A stretch of DNA of 37,269 nucleotides from a virus, in the IMG/VR virus record IMGVR_UViG_3300049919_000146, positions 1-37,269 of that record; one strand, given 5' to 3'. Positions 6,928 through 15,857 of the stretch are shown piece by piece. Under the pieces are notes generated by a model. That model saw nothing but the letters and a program-made list of their open reading frames with translations. It was not told the origin of the DNA and made no database searches. A program made the position numbers and the translations under genes. Within the stretch, counting starts at the first letter, position 1. Every line of letters begins with the position of its first letter.

Positions 6928-7755
6928 TTACGCTACCTCTACGATTTCGACTGACTGTGCTGCGGTGTCTGAAATAAGGTAGTATTCACTTGCGTCTAAT
7001 GAGAATTCAAGTCTATCTGGCCCTATGATTTCTAATCCGTTTGCAGTTGTTACGCCTGAAGCTCCAAGATAAATTTTCCCAGAGTTAGACGTGCTTGGTT
7101 TAATGAGTAATTTTTTTCTTGTTGCATTTGGCGCCGAACCCGAGACGGTGGCCCTAACTACCGACGTCCCCACTGTTACTTTTGCAGAAGTTACAGTGCC
7201 GGAAACCGTTTGAGGCGTTGAGCTTGTAGGAAGTGCTGTTTGGTCTGATGCTAAAGTTACGGCAAGCGAATTTGCCATTGTTTTCTGGCCAAGAGATACA
7301 GGAATCAATGCGATTAAAGAAGTTATTCTTTGAGCAATTCTTTGAAGTCTTCCATTTAATCCACTTGAGGCTGTATCCGAAGCAGGAGCAGTTTCTGCGG
7401 CCGCGCCAATTAGAACTGCTTCAGCGTCTTGTTTGGTACTTGTTGCAAAGTCTACAGCGTTTAAGGCGTCTTGCTTTGCCTCGGTGGCAAAACTATCCGG
7501 CATCTCGTAAACTACTTGTAAAACATCTGAGGCATTCATGGCCGAAGTATCAAGGAAAAGCGTAACAATCGAACCAGTAACGTCAGTGTATTTAACTGTT
7601 TCGCTGCCAGTGGAATAAATTACTACACCGGCAGTCTGGTTAATAATGGCAATAAGTCGCTTTTTATCAAAAGAACTTATTCCAGAAAGGTCAACCGTAC
7701 CAACGCCGCTTATCCCTGGAGTGAAAGTATAGGAAGGTGTGATAAATGCTTTCAT
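6928..7755 (-). CDS. Tail/fibre structural protein
   Basis: This is a 275-residue protein, MKAFITPSYTFTPG at the start, beta-rich at both ends with a central linker containing ATEAKQDALN and STKQDAEAV (about residues 92-115). That linker motif is common in phage tail and neck proteins. The C-terminal third, with IIGPDRLEFSLDASEYYLIS, looks like a beta-sandwich fold used to plug into a virion. It starts nine bases after the Ala-rich adaptor gene and is followed after one base by the secreted fibre-like gene. No enzymatic motif. Role inferred from position and composition. Confidence 0.75.
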   Translation of the reverse strand: MKAFITPSYTFTPGISGVGTVDLSGISSFDKKRLIAIINQTAGVVIYSTGSETVKYTDVTGSIVTLFLDTSAMNASDVLQVVYEMPDSFATEAKQDALNAVDFATSTKQDAEAVLIGAAAETAPASDTASSGLNGRLQRIAQRITSLIALIPVSLGQKTMANSLAVTLASDQTALPTSSTPQTVSGTVTSAKVTVGTSVVRATVSGSAPNATRKKLLIKPSTSNSGKIYLGASGVTTANGLEIIGPDRLEFSLDASEYYLISDTAAQSVEIVEVA

Positions 7756-7764
7756 ATAGTGACC

Positions 7765-8049
7765 CTATCCAAAGATTAAAGCGTTAATAATTGAGTTTTG
7801 ATTAGCTGTGGCCTCTGCATCGGCAGCGGCAATAGCACTTGCAGCGGCTGCAACGGCGCTCGCGGCGGAAGCGTTTGCACTCGCTAATGCGGCAGCGGCC
7901 TCGGCTTCAGCGTCACTAAGTGCTTCCATTACTCTCGAGTCAGGAATAGCGATATTGAAAAAATTAACCGTAATCGGATTCTCTTCCGTTATGGTTATTT
8001 CAATAACGGTTTCTTGCTCCGTAATGGTTAAATTAATTGACTCACTCAC
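7765..8049 (-). CDS. Ala-rich coiled-coil tail adaptor protein
   Basis: This is a 94-residue protein started by GTG at 8049, in a GTGA overlap with the upstream stop. Residues 1-40 are beta-like and rich in Ile/Thr/Glu. Residues 43-80 are an Ala-rich helix (DAEAEAAAALASANASAASA) such as is seen in trimeric stalks at fibre N-termini. The protein probably joins a fibre to the tail, or nucleates trimerisation. The short size compared with normal fibres suggests the distal part is encoded by the following gene. Confidence 0.65.
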   Translation of the reverse strand: MSESINLTITEQETVIEITITEENPITVNFFNIAIPDSRVMEALSDAEAEAAAALASANASAASAVAAAASAIAAADAEATANQNSIINALIFG

Positions 8050-8399
8050 GCTTTTGTTACCTCAGGGTAAAGCTTTAAGCGTCCCTCAAGAACTCTGGTA
8101 ACGTACCCGTCAGCGTCAACCATTTCTATGTCGTAAATGTAATTGGTTTCTTTATTGATTGAGACAGCACTTGAGTCAACGGCAGTTAAAATCATGTCTA
8201 CGATTCCAGTATCACTAACCTGATCGCGCAAGGTAAATCCGAATGAAAAAACCGGGTCTTGCTCTTGATACGATAGTTTAACTTGGCCTCGAAATTCGTA
8301 GCCAGTCAGATCCATTAAAACGGCAGAGTTATCTTTAAATTCAAGGGCGCGGCGATAATCGGCACCTTGGTAAACTGTTAAGTTTTGTCTCGCTACCAT
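8046..8399 (-). CDS. Small beta-rich tail protein
   Basis: This is a 117-residue protein, MVARQNLTVYQGADYRRALEF at the start. The pattern of N-terminal QGAD(Y/F) followed by LTGYEFRGQVK and a C-terminal GRLKLYPEVT is one I know from phage proteins beside fibre genes; they resemble the small N-terminal fibre-attachment domains of baseplate upper proteins. It is probably a beta-sandwich that binds the tail and the Ala-rich adaptor encoded next, to which it is coupled by GTGA. Function inferred. Confidence 0.7.
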   Translation of the reverse strand: MVARQNLTVYQGADYRRALEFKDNSAVLMDLTGYEFRGQVKLSYQEQDPVFSFGFTLRDQVSDTGIVDMILTAVDSSAVSINKETNYIYDIEMVDADGYVTRVLEGRLKLYPEVTKA

Positions 8400-8420
8400 G
8401 CTTGACCCCTATGATTTAAG

Positions 8421-8651
8421 TTATTTTTTCTTATTTTTCTTCTCAAGTCTTGGTTCGCTTTGTTCGACCGAAGAAGAGTCAGGCATCAATACTTCTGGCT
8501 TTACTTCTTTTAAAATTGTTATGGATTTCCCGAATTGCTTCTCAAAAAGAACATGGGAAAGCTCACCGTTAGGGAATTCAATAATGCCTGATTCTTTATG
8601 TAGTAAAACCTCTTGTTTGATACCAGTTGCGCTAGTAATGATGATTTTCAT
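8421..8651 (-). CDS. Small hypothetical protein with Lys-rich tail
   Basis: This is a 76-residue protein beginning MKIIITSATGIKQEV. The first two-thirds are mixed alpha/beta (VLLHKESGIIEFPNGELSHVL) and the end is a charged disordered tail ending RLEKKNKKK. It lies one base after the ejection-protein gene. It has no recognised family; it is likely a minor virion or assembly protein. Confidence 0.6.
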   Translation of the reverse strand: MKIIITSATGIKQEVLLHKESGIIEFPNGELSHVLFEKQFGKSITILKEVKPEVLMPDSSSVEQSEPRLEKKNKKK

Positions 8652-8652
8652 T

Positions 8653-10380
8653 TTATTTAGCTCCTTGAGTGCCTAGAGATTGAAATTTAGGGTCTTGTGA
8701 AAATTGCTGAAGTAGTGCTTGAAATTCCTGTGGTGAGCGTTTTGCGGCTTCAATTAGTGGCTCACCATATTTAGCAAGATTGGCCGGTTGCTGAAGTGCC
8801 TTGCCAAGTTTTTCCGCTCCTCTTGCGGCTAAGGCGGTTGAATGCCTTCCGTATTTGCCAGCGACTTTTCCGCCGACATAACCAAGTATCCCGTTCTTGA
8901 TTCTCTCTTCTGTGGTGTCACCTGAAAGTGCGCCTACCGTTGCTCCTGCACTTCCGCCCATTCTGTCGCCTAATGAGAAAAAGCGGTTAGCATTGTCTCT
9001 AGCGACTTTATCCACCCCGAATCTTTCAACCGTGGCAAGTTGGCCATATTCTTTGTTGGCCTGTTTTAATTCTTTGATTAGTTCTTTATTCTTAGTGATT
9101 TTTCCCACGACTCTGACTCTATTTTGAATAAATTTAGTCATCTCATCTCGGGCCGTGTGCATTTGTTTTTGAAGAATTGGGAGTTCGCCCATGCGTTTAC
9201 CGTAGTTGATCCTATCATCAAGACTGTTTCTTGCTTCTAGTATGTCTGCTATATCGGCATCATCACCAATCTTTTCAATATCGGTAAGTATTTCATCCAT
9301 CTTGCCTTTAACTTCAGTATTCCCGAGAACATTCTTTTGATACTGGTCGAGTCTTCCGCGGATTCTTTCGGACATTTTTTTTCCATCTAGCTTAGTTATC
9401 TCTAATAGGCCTTTTTGTTTTTCTGTAAGTGGCTGTCCCATGTCGTCTTTATAGTCATTAATGAATGTTTTAACTTGCCCATAGATTTGTCTTATTTTAG
9501 ATCCAGTCTCTTGTTTGGCAGTGCTAGTTTTAGCAACAATGTCCTCAATTGAGTCACCAGTATTAACAATATTTTTGGTTAAAAGAGTTTCACCTATTTC
9601 CGTTGCGGCCTTATCTCCTCGCGCCTGTCTGAAATCTTTCAGCATCGCCCCTGCCGCTTTAAAAGCTTTAATTTTAGAAAGGTCTTCTAAATATTTAGGA
9701 GCATTTTTAACAGAAGCCCCAATCTTGCCCACGACTTCTCCAGAGCCTTGACCGACGACACCGAAAGCTCCGCCCTTGGCAGCGCCCGCGCCTCTTTCTG
9801 TTAATTGTAAAGGAGCGACTACGCCTTGGTTGTCACCTGGATTAAAAACGGCACCCATAGCAGCGCCCATTTTAGTAGCATCTTTTAAACGTGCAATTCC
9901 TGAACCGCCTTGACCGACGAGCTTTAAGGCCTGAGCACCCTTGGCAATTGGTGACATAGTTGTGACTACGCCCGCCACTTTTCCGGCTAGAGCATAGTTT
10001 GGATCTCTGGCATCCTGTATTTGCATTCGATTGATATTTTGATCGCGTAAATCAACGTAAGATTCTCGAGGTACTTGAAAGCCTTGCGCTTGCAGTTGTG
10101 CATCTAATTCGGAATTTGGATTGCCGAAAAGTTTTTCTACCCCTGCTTGAATTTGCGGCAAATAACCGAAAGCGATTTCATTACCGGCACTTTCCAGAAA
10201 GGCTTGACCCTTTTGTTCTAGTCCTGACTCTGGTAATGCTTGGAATTTGCTCAAATAAGCGTCAGGGTTAAACTCGGCAACATTCCCGCGCTCTTTTGGG
10301 AGATCGCTAAGTGACTGCCCTGGCGCTCTTTCTGGTTGTGTTTTTTTTGCCAAATATGCGTCAGGATCAAATCCCATCAT
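8653..10380 (-). CDS. Large internal virion (ejection) protein
   Basis: The start is placed at ATG 10380 (MMGFDPDAYLAKK), which overlaps the upstream stop as ATGA, rather than at an earlier in-frame ATG at 10443. This gives 575 residues. The N-terminus carries two copies of a short motif, FDPDAYLAK and FNPDAYLSK, about 37 residues apart. The middle is helical with long coiled-coil stretches. Near the C-terminus lies a Gly/Ala-rich segment (GGSAGATVGALSGD, then GILGYVGGKVAGKYG) suited to membrane insertion. Large size, glycine zipper and three-gene context match ejection proteins of P22-like phages (gp7/gp20/gp16), which travel with the DNA into the cell. Confidence 0.75.
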   Translation of the reverse strand: MMGFDPDAYLAKKTQPERAPGQSLSDLPKERGNVAEFNPDAYLSKFQALPESGLEQKGQAFLESAGNEIAFGYLPQIQAGVEKLFGNPNSELDAQLQAQGFQVPRESYVDLRDQNINRMQIQDARDPNYALAGKVAGVVTTMSPIAKGAQALKLVGQGGSGIARLKDATKMGAAMGAVFNPGDNQGVVAPLQLTERGAGAAKGGAFGVVGQGSGEVVGKIGASVKNAPKYLEDLSKIKAFKAAGAMLKDFRQARGDKAATEIGETLLTKNIVNTGDSIEDIVAKTSTAKQETGSKIRQIYGQVKTFINDYKDDMGQPLTEKQKGLLEITKLDGKKMSERIRGRLDQYQKNVLGNTEVKGKMDEILTDIEKIGDDADIADILEARNSLDDRINYGKRMGELPILQKQMHTARDEMTKFIQNRVRVVGKITKNKELIKELKQANKEYGQLATVERFGVDKVARDNANRFFSLGDRMGGSAGATVGALSGDTTEERIKNGILGYVGGKVAGKYGRHSTALAARGAEKLGKALQQPANLAKYGEPLIEAAKRSPQEFQALLQQFSQDPKFQSLGTQGAK

Positions 10381-11258
10381 TTTGCTCCATGAATTTTCAA
10401 TATTGCTTGTGCTCTTGGGTCTTGTGCATTCTGTTTGGCCCACTGAATTGCGGCCTCGTCTTCACTTGGTGCTAATTGCTGTGGTTGGGCCAGTTCGGTA
10501 AATGATTTCCCTTGCTGTATGCCAGTAGAGGTTTGCTCATTTCTTTTAACTCGACCGCCAAGCATTTCAGAAAAGTTTCCAATTTGCTTTCTGAAGCCTC
10601 CAAGGTCACGACCAACAAAAGCACCTGGTTGAGTAATGTTACCCATATGATATTCAAGGTAAGAACCGACGCGCTTGGCCTCTTCAGCACCTACAGCATC
10701 GGCACCATCTGGCGAATTAAGTGTTTTGTATAACCCTTGACCGATCTTTACTTTTTCATCGTCAGGGGTATTAGGGTCGTCGAATTTTGTGATTGCTTCA
10801 TCAATTGAGTTTTTAACATTTAGGAGCTTAATATTATCTTCGGCTATTTTTTTAACGCCTGAATTAGTAAGTGCCCTCTTCTCCTCGTCTTGCTTTCTTT
10901 CAACTGCCCGTTCTTCTGATTTTACCTTAGCACCCTCTTGCACTCCAAAGCGATTATAATAAGCCTCTTCGCTGGCCTTATGTTTTGCTAATTGCTGCCT
11001 ATAATCGTCTCTTTCCTCAAGTGGCTTTTTAAGCTGTTCAATACCGTAAGCTTTTTGCTGCCTATCCATTTGGGCATTTTCTTTTTGTATTCCAAGTAAT
11101 TCATTTTCTCTTCCTATTTTTTCTTGCGCTCTTTTGGCATCCACCGCCCTTCGGCGGTTTTCTTCAATACCCTCAAGGCCTTGAACCGCCACATTTAGGC
11201 CCTGGTTAAATCTATTTTGTCGATCTCTGTCTATTTCATATTGAGTAATGTAGGCCAT
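10377..11258 (-). CDS. Coiled-coil internal virion protein
   Basis: This is a 293-residue protein dominated by charged coiled coil (residues 25-130, rich in Gln/Glu/Lys/Arg), beginning MAYITQYEIDRDRQNRFNQG. It contains a segment near 205-225 (YHMGNITQPGAFVGRDLGG) and a Gln-rich tail. There is no membrane segment. It sits between the two glycine-zipper proteins and overlaps the large ejection gene by ATGA. By position and composition it is the second of three probable ejection proteins. Confidence 0.65.
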   Translation of the reverse strand: MAYITQYEIDRDRQNRFNQGLNVAVQGLEGIEENRRRAVDAKRAQEKIGRENELLGIQKENAQMDRQQKAYGIEQLKKPLEERDDYRQQLAKHKASEEAYYNRFGVQEGAKVKSEERAVERKQDEEKRALTNSGVKKIAEDNIKLLNVKNSIDEAITKFDDPNTPDDEKVKIGQGLYKTLNSPDGADAVGAEEAKRVGSYLEYHMGNITQPGAFVGRDLGGFRKQIGNFSEMLGGRVKRNEQTSTGIQQGKSFTELAQPQQLAPSEDEAAIQWAKQNAQDPRAQAILKIHGAK

Positions 11259-11267
11259 AGTTTCCCC

Positions 11268-11828
11268 TTAAGAGTTTGCGTAAGCTTGTCCAAGACCCAT
11301 GCCCACTTTAGCGCCTTCAGGGCCAAAATAAGCACCCGCCGCACCACCAATTAGCGCTGCCATCCCGCCTTGCCTTGATTTAGTTGTTTGCATTTGTACA
11401 GGCCCTTGAGATGCTTTGATATTCCACAGACTATTACCCGCATCTATCTGACCTTGACCATTTTGTATTTGCATATCTCTTATCCGTGAAACTCCACTTG
11501 CATTATTTATTGCCAGCGTATCCATTAAGCTTTTTCTTTGTCCCATTTCAGCGCCTAGACCAATTGATGAACTACCTAGACCCCGTTGAGCGATTAGGCC
11601 TTGCGTGCGTCTTGTGGCATCGCTGGCGGCTGCTCTTGCGAGTTTATTCTCTATCCCGATCTGAGTATTAACAACTTGAGATGGGTCTTCATTGTAAGCA
11701 CTGTTTAGCCTGTTAGCTCCTGCGGTCAGGTAGCCAATTCCGGATTTGCCAGCGGCGTTTATATCCCCCGCTAGAGGGTCGGCCTTTTGTTTAACAACCT
11801 TACCTTTGAGAAAATTATCTAATCCCAT
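11268..11828 (-). CDS. Small internal virion protein with C-terminal glycine zipper
   Basis: This is a 186-residue protein, MGLDNFLKGKVVKQKADPL at the start. It has a helical centre with IAQRGLGSSSIGLGAEMGQRK near residue 80, a motif arrangement common in podovirus internal proteins, and a C-terminal Gly/Ala segment (MAALIGGAAGAYFGPEGAKV, about 155-175) that could insert into membranes. It lies directly after the collar gene and before the other ejection proteins. It is likely the first ejection protein to leave the head, comparable in position and size to P22 gp7 or T7 gp14. Confidence 0.7.
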   Translation of the reverse strand: MGLDNFLKGKVVKQKADPLAGDINAAGKSGIGYLTAGANRLNSAYNEDPSQVVNTQIGIENKLARAAASDATRRTQGLIAQRGLGSSSIGLGAEMGQRKSLMDTLAINNASGVSRIRDMQIQNGQGQIDAGNSLWNIKASQGPVQMQTTKSRQGGMAALIGGAAGAYFGPEGAKVGMGLGQAYANS

Positions 11829-11838
11829 GCGTTCCCCT

Positions 11839-12582
11839 TTAGTGTTTAATGATAAAATGTACGTTGGCGTTTTCTGGCCTTGTTTCGGTGCCCGTGCCAG
11901 ATGTCGTAGTTGTAACCGTAGGCGACCCTGATGATGTTACACCGTTACCAGGAGTCCCAGCGTTGGAAGCGGCAAATGAATTTGCTACCCCTCCAAAATT
12001 GTTACTGGCGACAAAAGTATGTGCGTGTGATGGGTACTGATTACCCTGAACGGAACCTACATTGTCCGCAGTATTGCCTCCACTATTCATAGCAGTTCTC
12101 GAGGCCCTGTCTGGGTCTCTCCCTGCCCCTCCGTCAACACCTCTTAAAAAGCGCCCTCTAAGGTCTGGAAGGTGAAAAGTGGTTGAGCCATTGCCTGACC
12201 CAAAAGAGGTTCCAATTACTGCATAAAGGTCGGCGTAAGTAGTTCTTGAGACCGCTGTTCCATCACAGAGTAAATAGCCGGTTGGAGCAGTCGTTCCACC
12301 GAACGCAAGAATTGAGCCAACGGGAGTAAACTTTGCTAAAACTGCGTCCGCGATTTTTTCGGCAGTAATCGCATCGTCCGCGATCTTATCGGTTACAATT
12401 GATTCATCTACTAAACAGTCGCCTGCGAGGTTATTTACCTTTGTATAGACCGTATTTAAGTCAAGATTGTACTTTGTCGAAGTAAGCACCTGGTTAGAAG
12501 TGTTATTGGTTCTTGAGATTGGCGACAAGCAAGCCGCATAAGCGTTACTTGTCATAAATAAGAGCAGTAGAAAGTTTTTCAT
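11839..12582 (-). CDS. Tail collar domain protein with Sec signal peptide
   Basis: This is a 247-residue protein. Residues 1-16 (MKNFLLLLFMTSNAYA) look like a Sec signal peptide followed by AC, so cleavage by signal peptidase I or, less well, II is possible. Repeated coiled segments IVTDKIADDAITAEKIADAV lie at 62-80. A phage tail-collar domain follows at about 87-150, with PVGSILAFGGTTAPTGYLLC and HLPDLRGRFLRGVDG. The tail ends with a beta-rich segment closing NVHFIIKH. Collar domains are normal in fibres, but the signal peptide is not. It stands between the large connector protein and the ejection proteins. Confidence 0.85.
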   Translation of the reverse strand: MKNFLLLLFMTSNAYAACLSPISRTNNTSNQVLTSTKYNLDLNTVYTKVNNLAGDCLVDESIVTDKIADDAITAEKIADAVLAKFTPVGSILAFGGTTAPTGYLLCDGTAVSRTTYADLYAVIGTSFGSGNGSTTFHLPDLRGRFLRGVDGGAGRDPDRASRTAMNSGGNTADNVGSVQGNQYPSHAHTFVASNNFGGVANSFAASNAGTPGNGVTSSGSPTVTTTTSGTGTETRPENANVHFIIKH

Positions 12583-12591
12583 ATTTAATCC

Positions 12592-14499
12592 CTAGTTTTG
12601 ATTTCCGTTACGGTTAAATGAAATCTGAGCACTAACTAGCGCGATACTTGCGCCAATCTTGTTTTGGTAAAAGCCAATCAAGAGCGTTTCACCATTTAGG
12701 TTAATATCGGCGCGACTCTTCTCAATTGAGCGACCTGACTCAACTAGAGCATCCTCGTCTAAAACACTTATATCTAAAGCGAATCCGCTATCATTCGCTG
12801 GGAAGGTTATAGGCTGCGCCAGAGCTTCATCCGACGAGTAGTTAACAAATGCTCGCATAGTTAAGTCTCTTGAGCCGTCCACGCGCTTTAATGTTATATC
12901 TCTCCAGGAAAAGCTTGAATCCATATCCTCGCCTTCAAGCCATGGCAAAAGAGCAAAGGAGTTAACGGCATAAGCATCACCCAAGGAGTCATCGTCGGAT
13001 GCTTTTTCTTCACGGATTGAATGGGTGTAAACTGCGCCATTGGCATCACCCATAAAAACCACTTCCGCACCATCGGAATTTTCTCCGGTACAGGCAGCGG
13101 TTGAGGCGGTATTAAACTCATAAGGCTTAAATCCGCCCGTCTTAAACTCGAAGACGTAAGTTTTAGTAAAGTCGGTTGATCCGCCTTCCGGTACCCATGT
13201 CATGTATTGATCTAGCGTTGAATAATAGGCCGAAAAAGCATTTACTGCCTGAGACTTATTAATCTCATAGGTCATGCCCGGCAACTGAAAGATATCATCA
13301 ATGTCGCCGTTCCCAAGCGTAACAGGATTATTGTTGTCACCTGTAATAAGCCGCCCATTAGAAATAACTCGCCATCCGTTATCACTTAAAAAGTAAACGT
13401 CGCCGTTTTTAACCTGGATAGTCTCATGTGAGACGCATCCGATTTGATGCGAGATTGGTATGGCCCTTTCTTCGCCTGATATTCCTGAAAAGATTTCAAT
13501 CGATCTCTCTTTAAAAATAACCAAGTAAGGATCAAGAACCGAATTGTTATATAACCCCGTCGCAAGACCAGTGACCTGACCGTTGCCTTTAGCATAATGA
13601 ACTAGCCGATCAGGCCCGGTGCCATCATTAAAGGCGTCGGGTAAATCTTGCTCGGAAAAATAAACATCATTTCGATAATTATCATTTCCGGCATAAACTA
13701 AGCGCCCGTTAAATTCAGTTAAGAACTTACCGCCGCCTGATAATGGTTTAGCGCTAGAGATGGGCCTTGTTTCAGTAGATGAGGGATCCTCGCTAATAGT
13801 GTAATTAGTATTCCCTAAAGCAAGCTCAGCGACAAATGCCGGATCGTCCGGGCTTGCCATGTCTTCTAAGTAAATACGGACTTTATCAATAGTGGCATTA
13901 TCGGCGGTAGTCGGAATATCATCCACTAAAATACCATCGGTGGTCGTGGTGACTTCGGACGAATAAGATGAATTAGATTCAAATCCCGTAGTGGATGAGT
14001 AAAAAGTTAGGTGGACGCGATAAGTCCCATTAGTCAGCGTTCCGGTTGTAATTGCTACCGTATGTCCAACGGGAGGGTCTTGCCCTAGTTGAGTAAAGTC
14101 GGCGCCATCCCATTGGAAAAGCCCATCGTCCTCGATTGAAATAATATGGCGACTAGAAGAACCTCTTGACCATGAAATACCACGATGTTTGGTTCCGGCG
14201 CTTAATCCAGTCTTAATCGCTGTATGCGCTCCCGATGTAGCAATCGAATAAAGCGAAGTTCCAACTTTGGCCAGAACGTATCGAACACCAGATGAGGTTT
14301 TAAAAAAAGATAAGCTCAATACAGGCCCGGAAAGTAGTGTTGAATTATATAAAGATCGACCGAAGCGAGTTTCTAATCTTCCTTGGTTTGAATAAACATT
14401 TAAAGCATCCTTAAAGCGATCGCGATTCTCACCGATTCGGTAAGAAACCCCAAAATCAAAACTCCTATATAGCTTGGCGTTTTTCTGCTTTAAAGGCAT
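12592..14499 (-). CDS. Large head-tail connector/tail hub protein (P22 gp10-like)
   Basis: This is a 635-residue protein, almost wholly beta by pattern, with repeated blades such as SGVRYVLAKVGTSLYSIATS near 70-90, GGKFLTEFNGRLVYAGNDNY near 260, and DGAEVVFMGDANGAVYTHS near 480. This layout resembles the propeller-like tail hub or DNA-stabilisation proteins of podoviruses (P22 gp10 class). It begins immediately after the preceding connector gene and precedes the collar protein. It probably closes the portal after packaging and supports the tail appendages. Identification is by architecture and gene order, not by a diagnostic motif. Confidence 0.7.
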   Translation of the reverse strand: MPLKQKNAKLYRSFDFGVSYRIGENRDRFKDALNVYSNQGRLETRFGRSLYNSTLLSGPVLSLSFFKTSSGVRYVLAKVGTSLYSIATSGAHTAIKTGLSAGTKHRGISWSRGSSSRHIISIEDDGLFQWDGADFTQLGQDPPVGHTVAITTGTLTNGTYRVHLTFYSSTTGFESNSSYSSEVTTTTDGILVDDIPTTADNATIDKVRIYLEDMASPDDPAFVAELALGNTNYTISEDPSSTETRPISSAKPLSGGGKFLTEFNGRLVYAGNDNYRNDVYFSEQDLPDAFNDGTGPDRLVHYAKGNGQVTGLATGLYNNSVLDPYLVIFKERSIEIFSGISGEERAIPISHQIGCVSHETIQVKNGDVYFLSDNGWRVISNGRLITGDNNNPVTLGNGDIDDIFQLPGMTYEINKSQAVNAFSAYYSTLDQYMTWVPEGGSTDFTKTYVFEFKTGGFKPYEFNTASTAACTGENSDGAEVVFMGDANGAVYTHSIREEKASDDDSLGDAYAVNSFALLPWLEGEDMDSSFSWRDITLKRVDGSRDLTMRAFVNYSSDEALAQPITFPANDSGFALDISVLDEDALVESGRSIEKSRADINLNGETLLIGFYQNKIGASIALVSAQISFNRNGNQN

Positions 14500-15489
14500 T
14501 TAATTAACCTCAAATCCGCTATAGTTTCCATAAACGTCTCTAACCGAATACTCCACGTTCGCAACTCTTCCGCCTCGATTAATGGCATCGTATAAAGCGT
14601 TTTGGTAATCAGCTTTTTTCATTTCTTGTCTGTCACGGTCACGGTATTCAAAACCCATGGCTATCACTCCAGCTTTTAACACTGGTTTTAAATAGGCCGG
14701 AATATCAGGCTGTGAATCTTCTGAGTAATACAAGCGAAACGGTGTGCGGTAGTAGTAAAACGAAACTTCCATTTCTTCACCAGGGACAGGATAAGTAGCA
14801 ATACTATTTTGCGCCATTGGTGTGAAATATTCAGGGGTGCCAGATGACCACTGGCCCTGTGCTAACTTTCTTAACTGCTCAATGTCTCTGTAGTCTAAAT
14901 ACTTAGCGCGGTTATCTTCAAAAAATGGTGAACCCTTTAGGCGGCGAATAGCAGCGTAATCAGGTGCCTCAACGGTTGAATCAACGTCAGTGTCTACAGT
15001 ATAGGAAGTGGTAAAGTTATCTTCAATGGTTGAATGAAAATAAAACTCTCCATCATCTTTTTTTAAATAAATATTTCTTTTAGTAACTAATGACTCATCC
15101 GAGGTCGGGATATTGTCTAGGTAAATGGATTTAAGCGAAGCAGTTGTAACGACTTCGCTTGTTACTTCTCCGGCCAGGCTTTCTACTCCTGAATCTTGTG
15201 AAAAGGTAAAAAGTACCGAATAGATAGACCCGGCGGAAAGTTCGCCAGCGTCATCTAGCTCAATATCAGAAGCACCTGGAGGGTCAACCTCTAAGAGATG
15301 CTCCTCTATATCCTGTGCAAGGAATTTTTTACCCTTAACTAGATGAAAGGCCCAATCGTGCTTAGTGGAAATATCAATAATAGTATCATTGACCCATCCA
15401 AGAACACGCGTTTTAAAAGCGGTTGACGTATCGCCAAGAAGCGCCGAAAACTCGTCAACCAAACTCTCACCATTCCATGAGCGAGACAT
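14500..15489 (-). CDS. Head completion / head-to-tail adaptor protein
   Basis: This is a 329-residue protein. The N-terminal SLVDEFSALLGDTSTAFKTR followed by WVNDTIIDISTKHDW is a helix pair that I associate with adaptor proteins binding beneath the portal. The middle contains beta-stranded sections like those in the following hub protein (VLFTFSQDSGVESLAGEV, residues 90-110). The C-terminal part has YYRTPFRLYYSEDSQPDIPA and a helix with MGFEYRDRDRQEMKKA. It abuts the hub gene with no spacing. It probably corresponds to the gp4-type position in P22-like phages. Confidence 0.7.
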   Translation of the reverse strand: MSRSWNGESLVDEFSALLGDTSTAFKTRVLGWVNDTIIDISTKHDWAFHLVKGKKFLAQDIEEHLLEVDPPGASDIELDDAGELSAGSIYSVLFTFSQDSGVESLAGEVTSEVVTTASLKSIYLDNIPTSDESLVTKRNIYLKKDDGEFYFHSTIEDNFTTSYTVDTDVDSTVEAPDYAAIRRLKGSPFFEDNRAKYLDYRDIEQLRKLAQGQWSSGTPEYFTPMAQNSIATYPVPGEEMEVSFYYYRTPFRLYYSEDSQPDIPAYLKPVLKAGVIAMGFEYRDRDRQEMKKADYQNALYDAINRGGRVANVEYSVRDVYGNYSGFEVN

Positions 15490-15506
15490 GCCAACCGCCT
15501 TTTAAA

Positions 15507-15779
15507 TTAAATTCCGTAAACGATTAACTGGCCAACATCGCTGGCGGTTACGCCAGAAATATTAACGCTTCCTAGCTCGGCGGCGTTATCCGCAGCATTA
15601 CGATCATTCTTCACAAGCCCTTGAGCTTCTGAAACATTGTTAGTAAATGCCGTGAAAAGGATTTGATTAAATCCAGTTTTAACTAGTCCAGTTGTCACAG
15701 ATGCAAAGTCACAATCAAAGATTTTCACTTGCATCGTACCGACAACATCAAACTTTTTTACTGTGCTTGAAAATGCCAT
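15507..15779 (-). CDS. Small head protein, decoration or minor capsid candidate
   Basis: This is a 90-residue protein (MAFSSTVKKFDVVGTMQVK), beta-rich with one Asn/Ala-rich helix (NDRNAADNAAELGSVNISG). An AAAGGA element precedes the start by about nine bases. It follows the coat gene by 78 bp, the usual place for decoration or head-stabilising proteins. No family is recognised by sequence. Confidence 0.6.
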   Translation of the reverse strand: MAFSSTVKKFDVVGTMQVKIFDCDFASVTTGLVKTGFNQILFTAFTNNVSEAQGLVKNDRNAADNAAELGSVNISGVTASDVGQLIVYGI

Positions 15780-15857
15780 AAGATTTATTCCTTTTTAATT
15801 ATTCTAAGTTAAAGAAGAGAGGGTTTAACCCCTCCCTTCGGTTGGTCAAAGAACTAA

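Noticed and set aside
7808-8101. Plus-strand Ala-rich ORF
   Set aside because: It is antisense to the Ala-rich tail adaptor; the Ala runs follow from GCN codons on the other strand, and the region is transcribed leftward.
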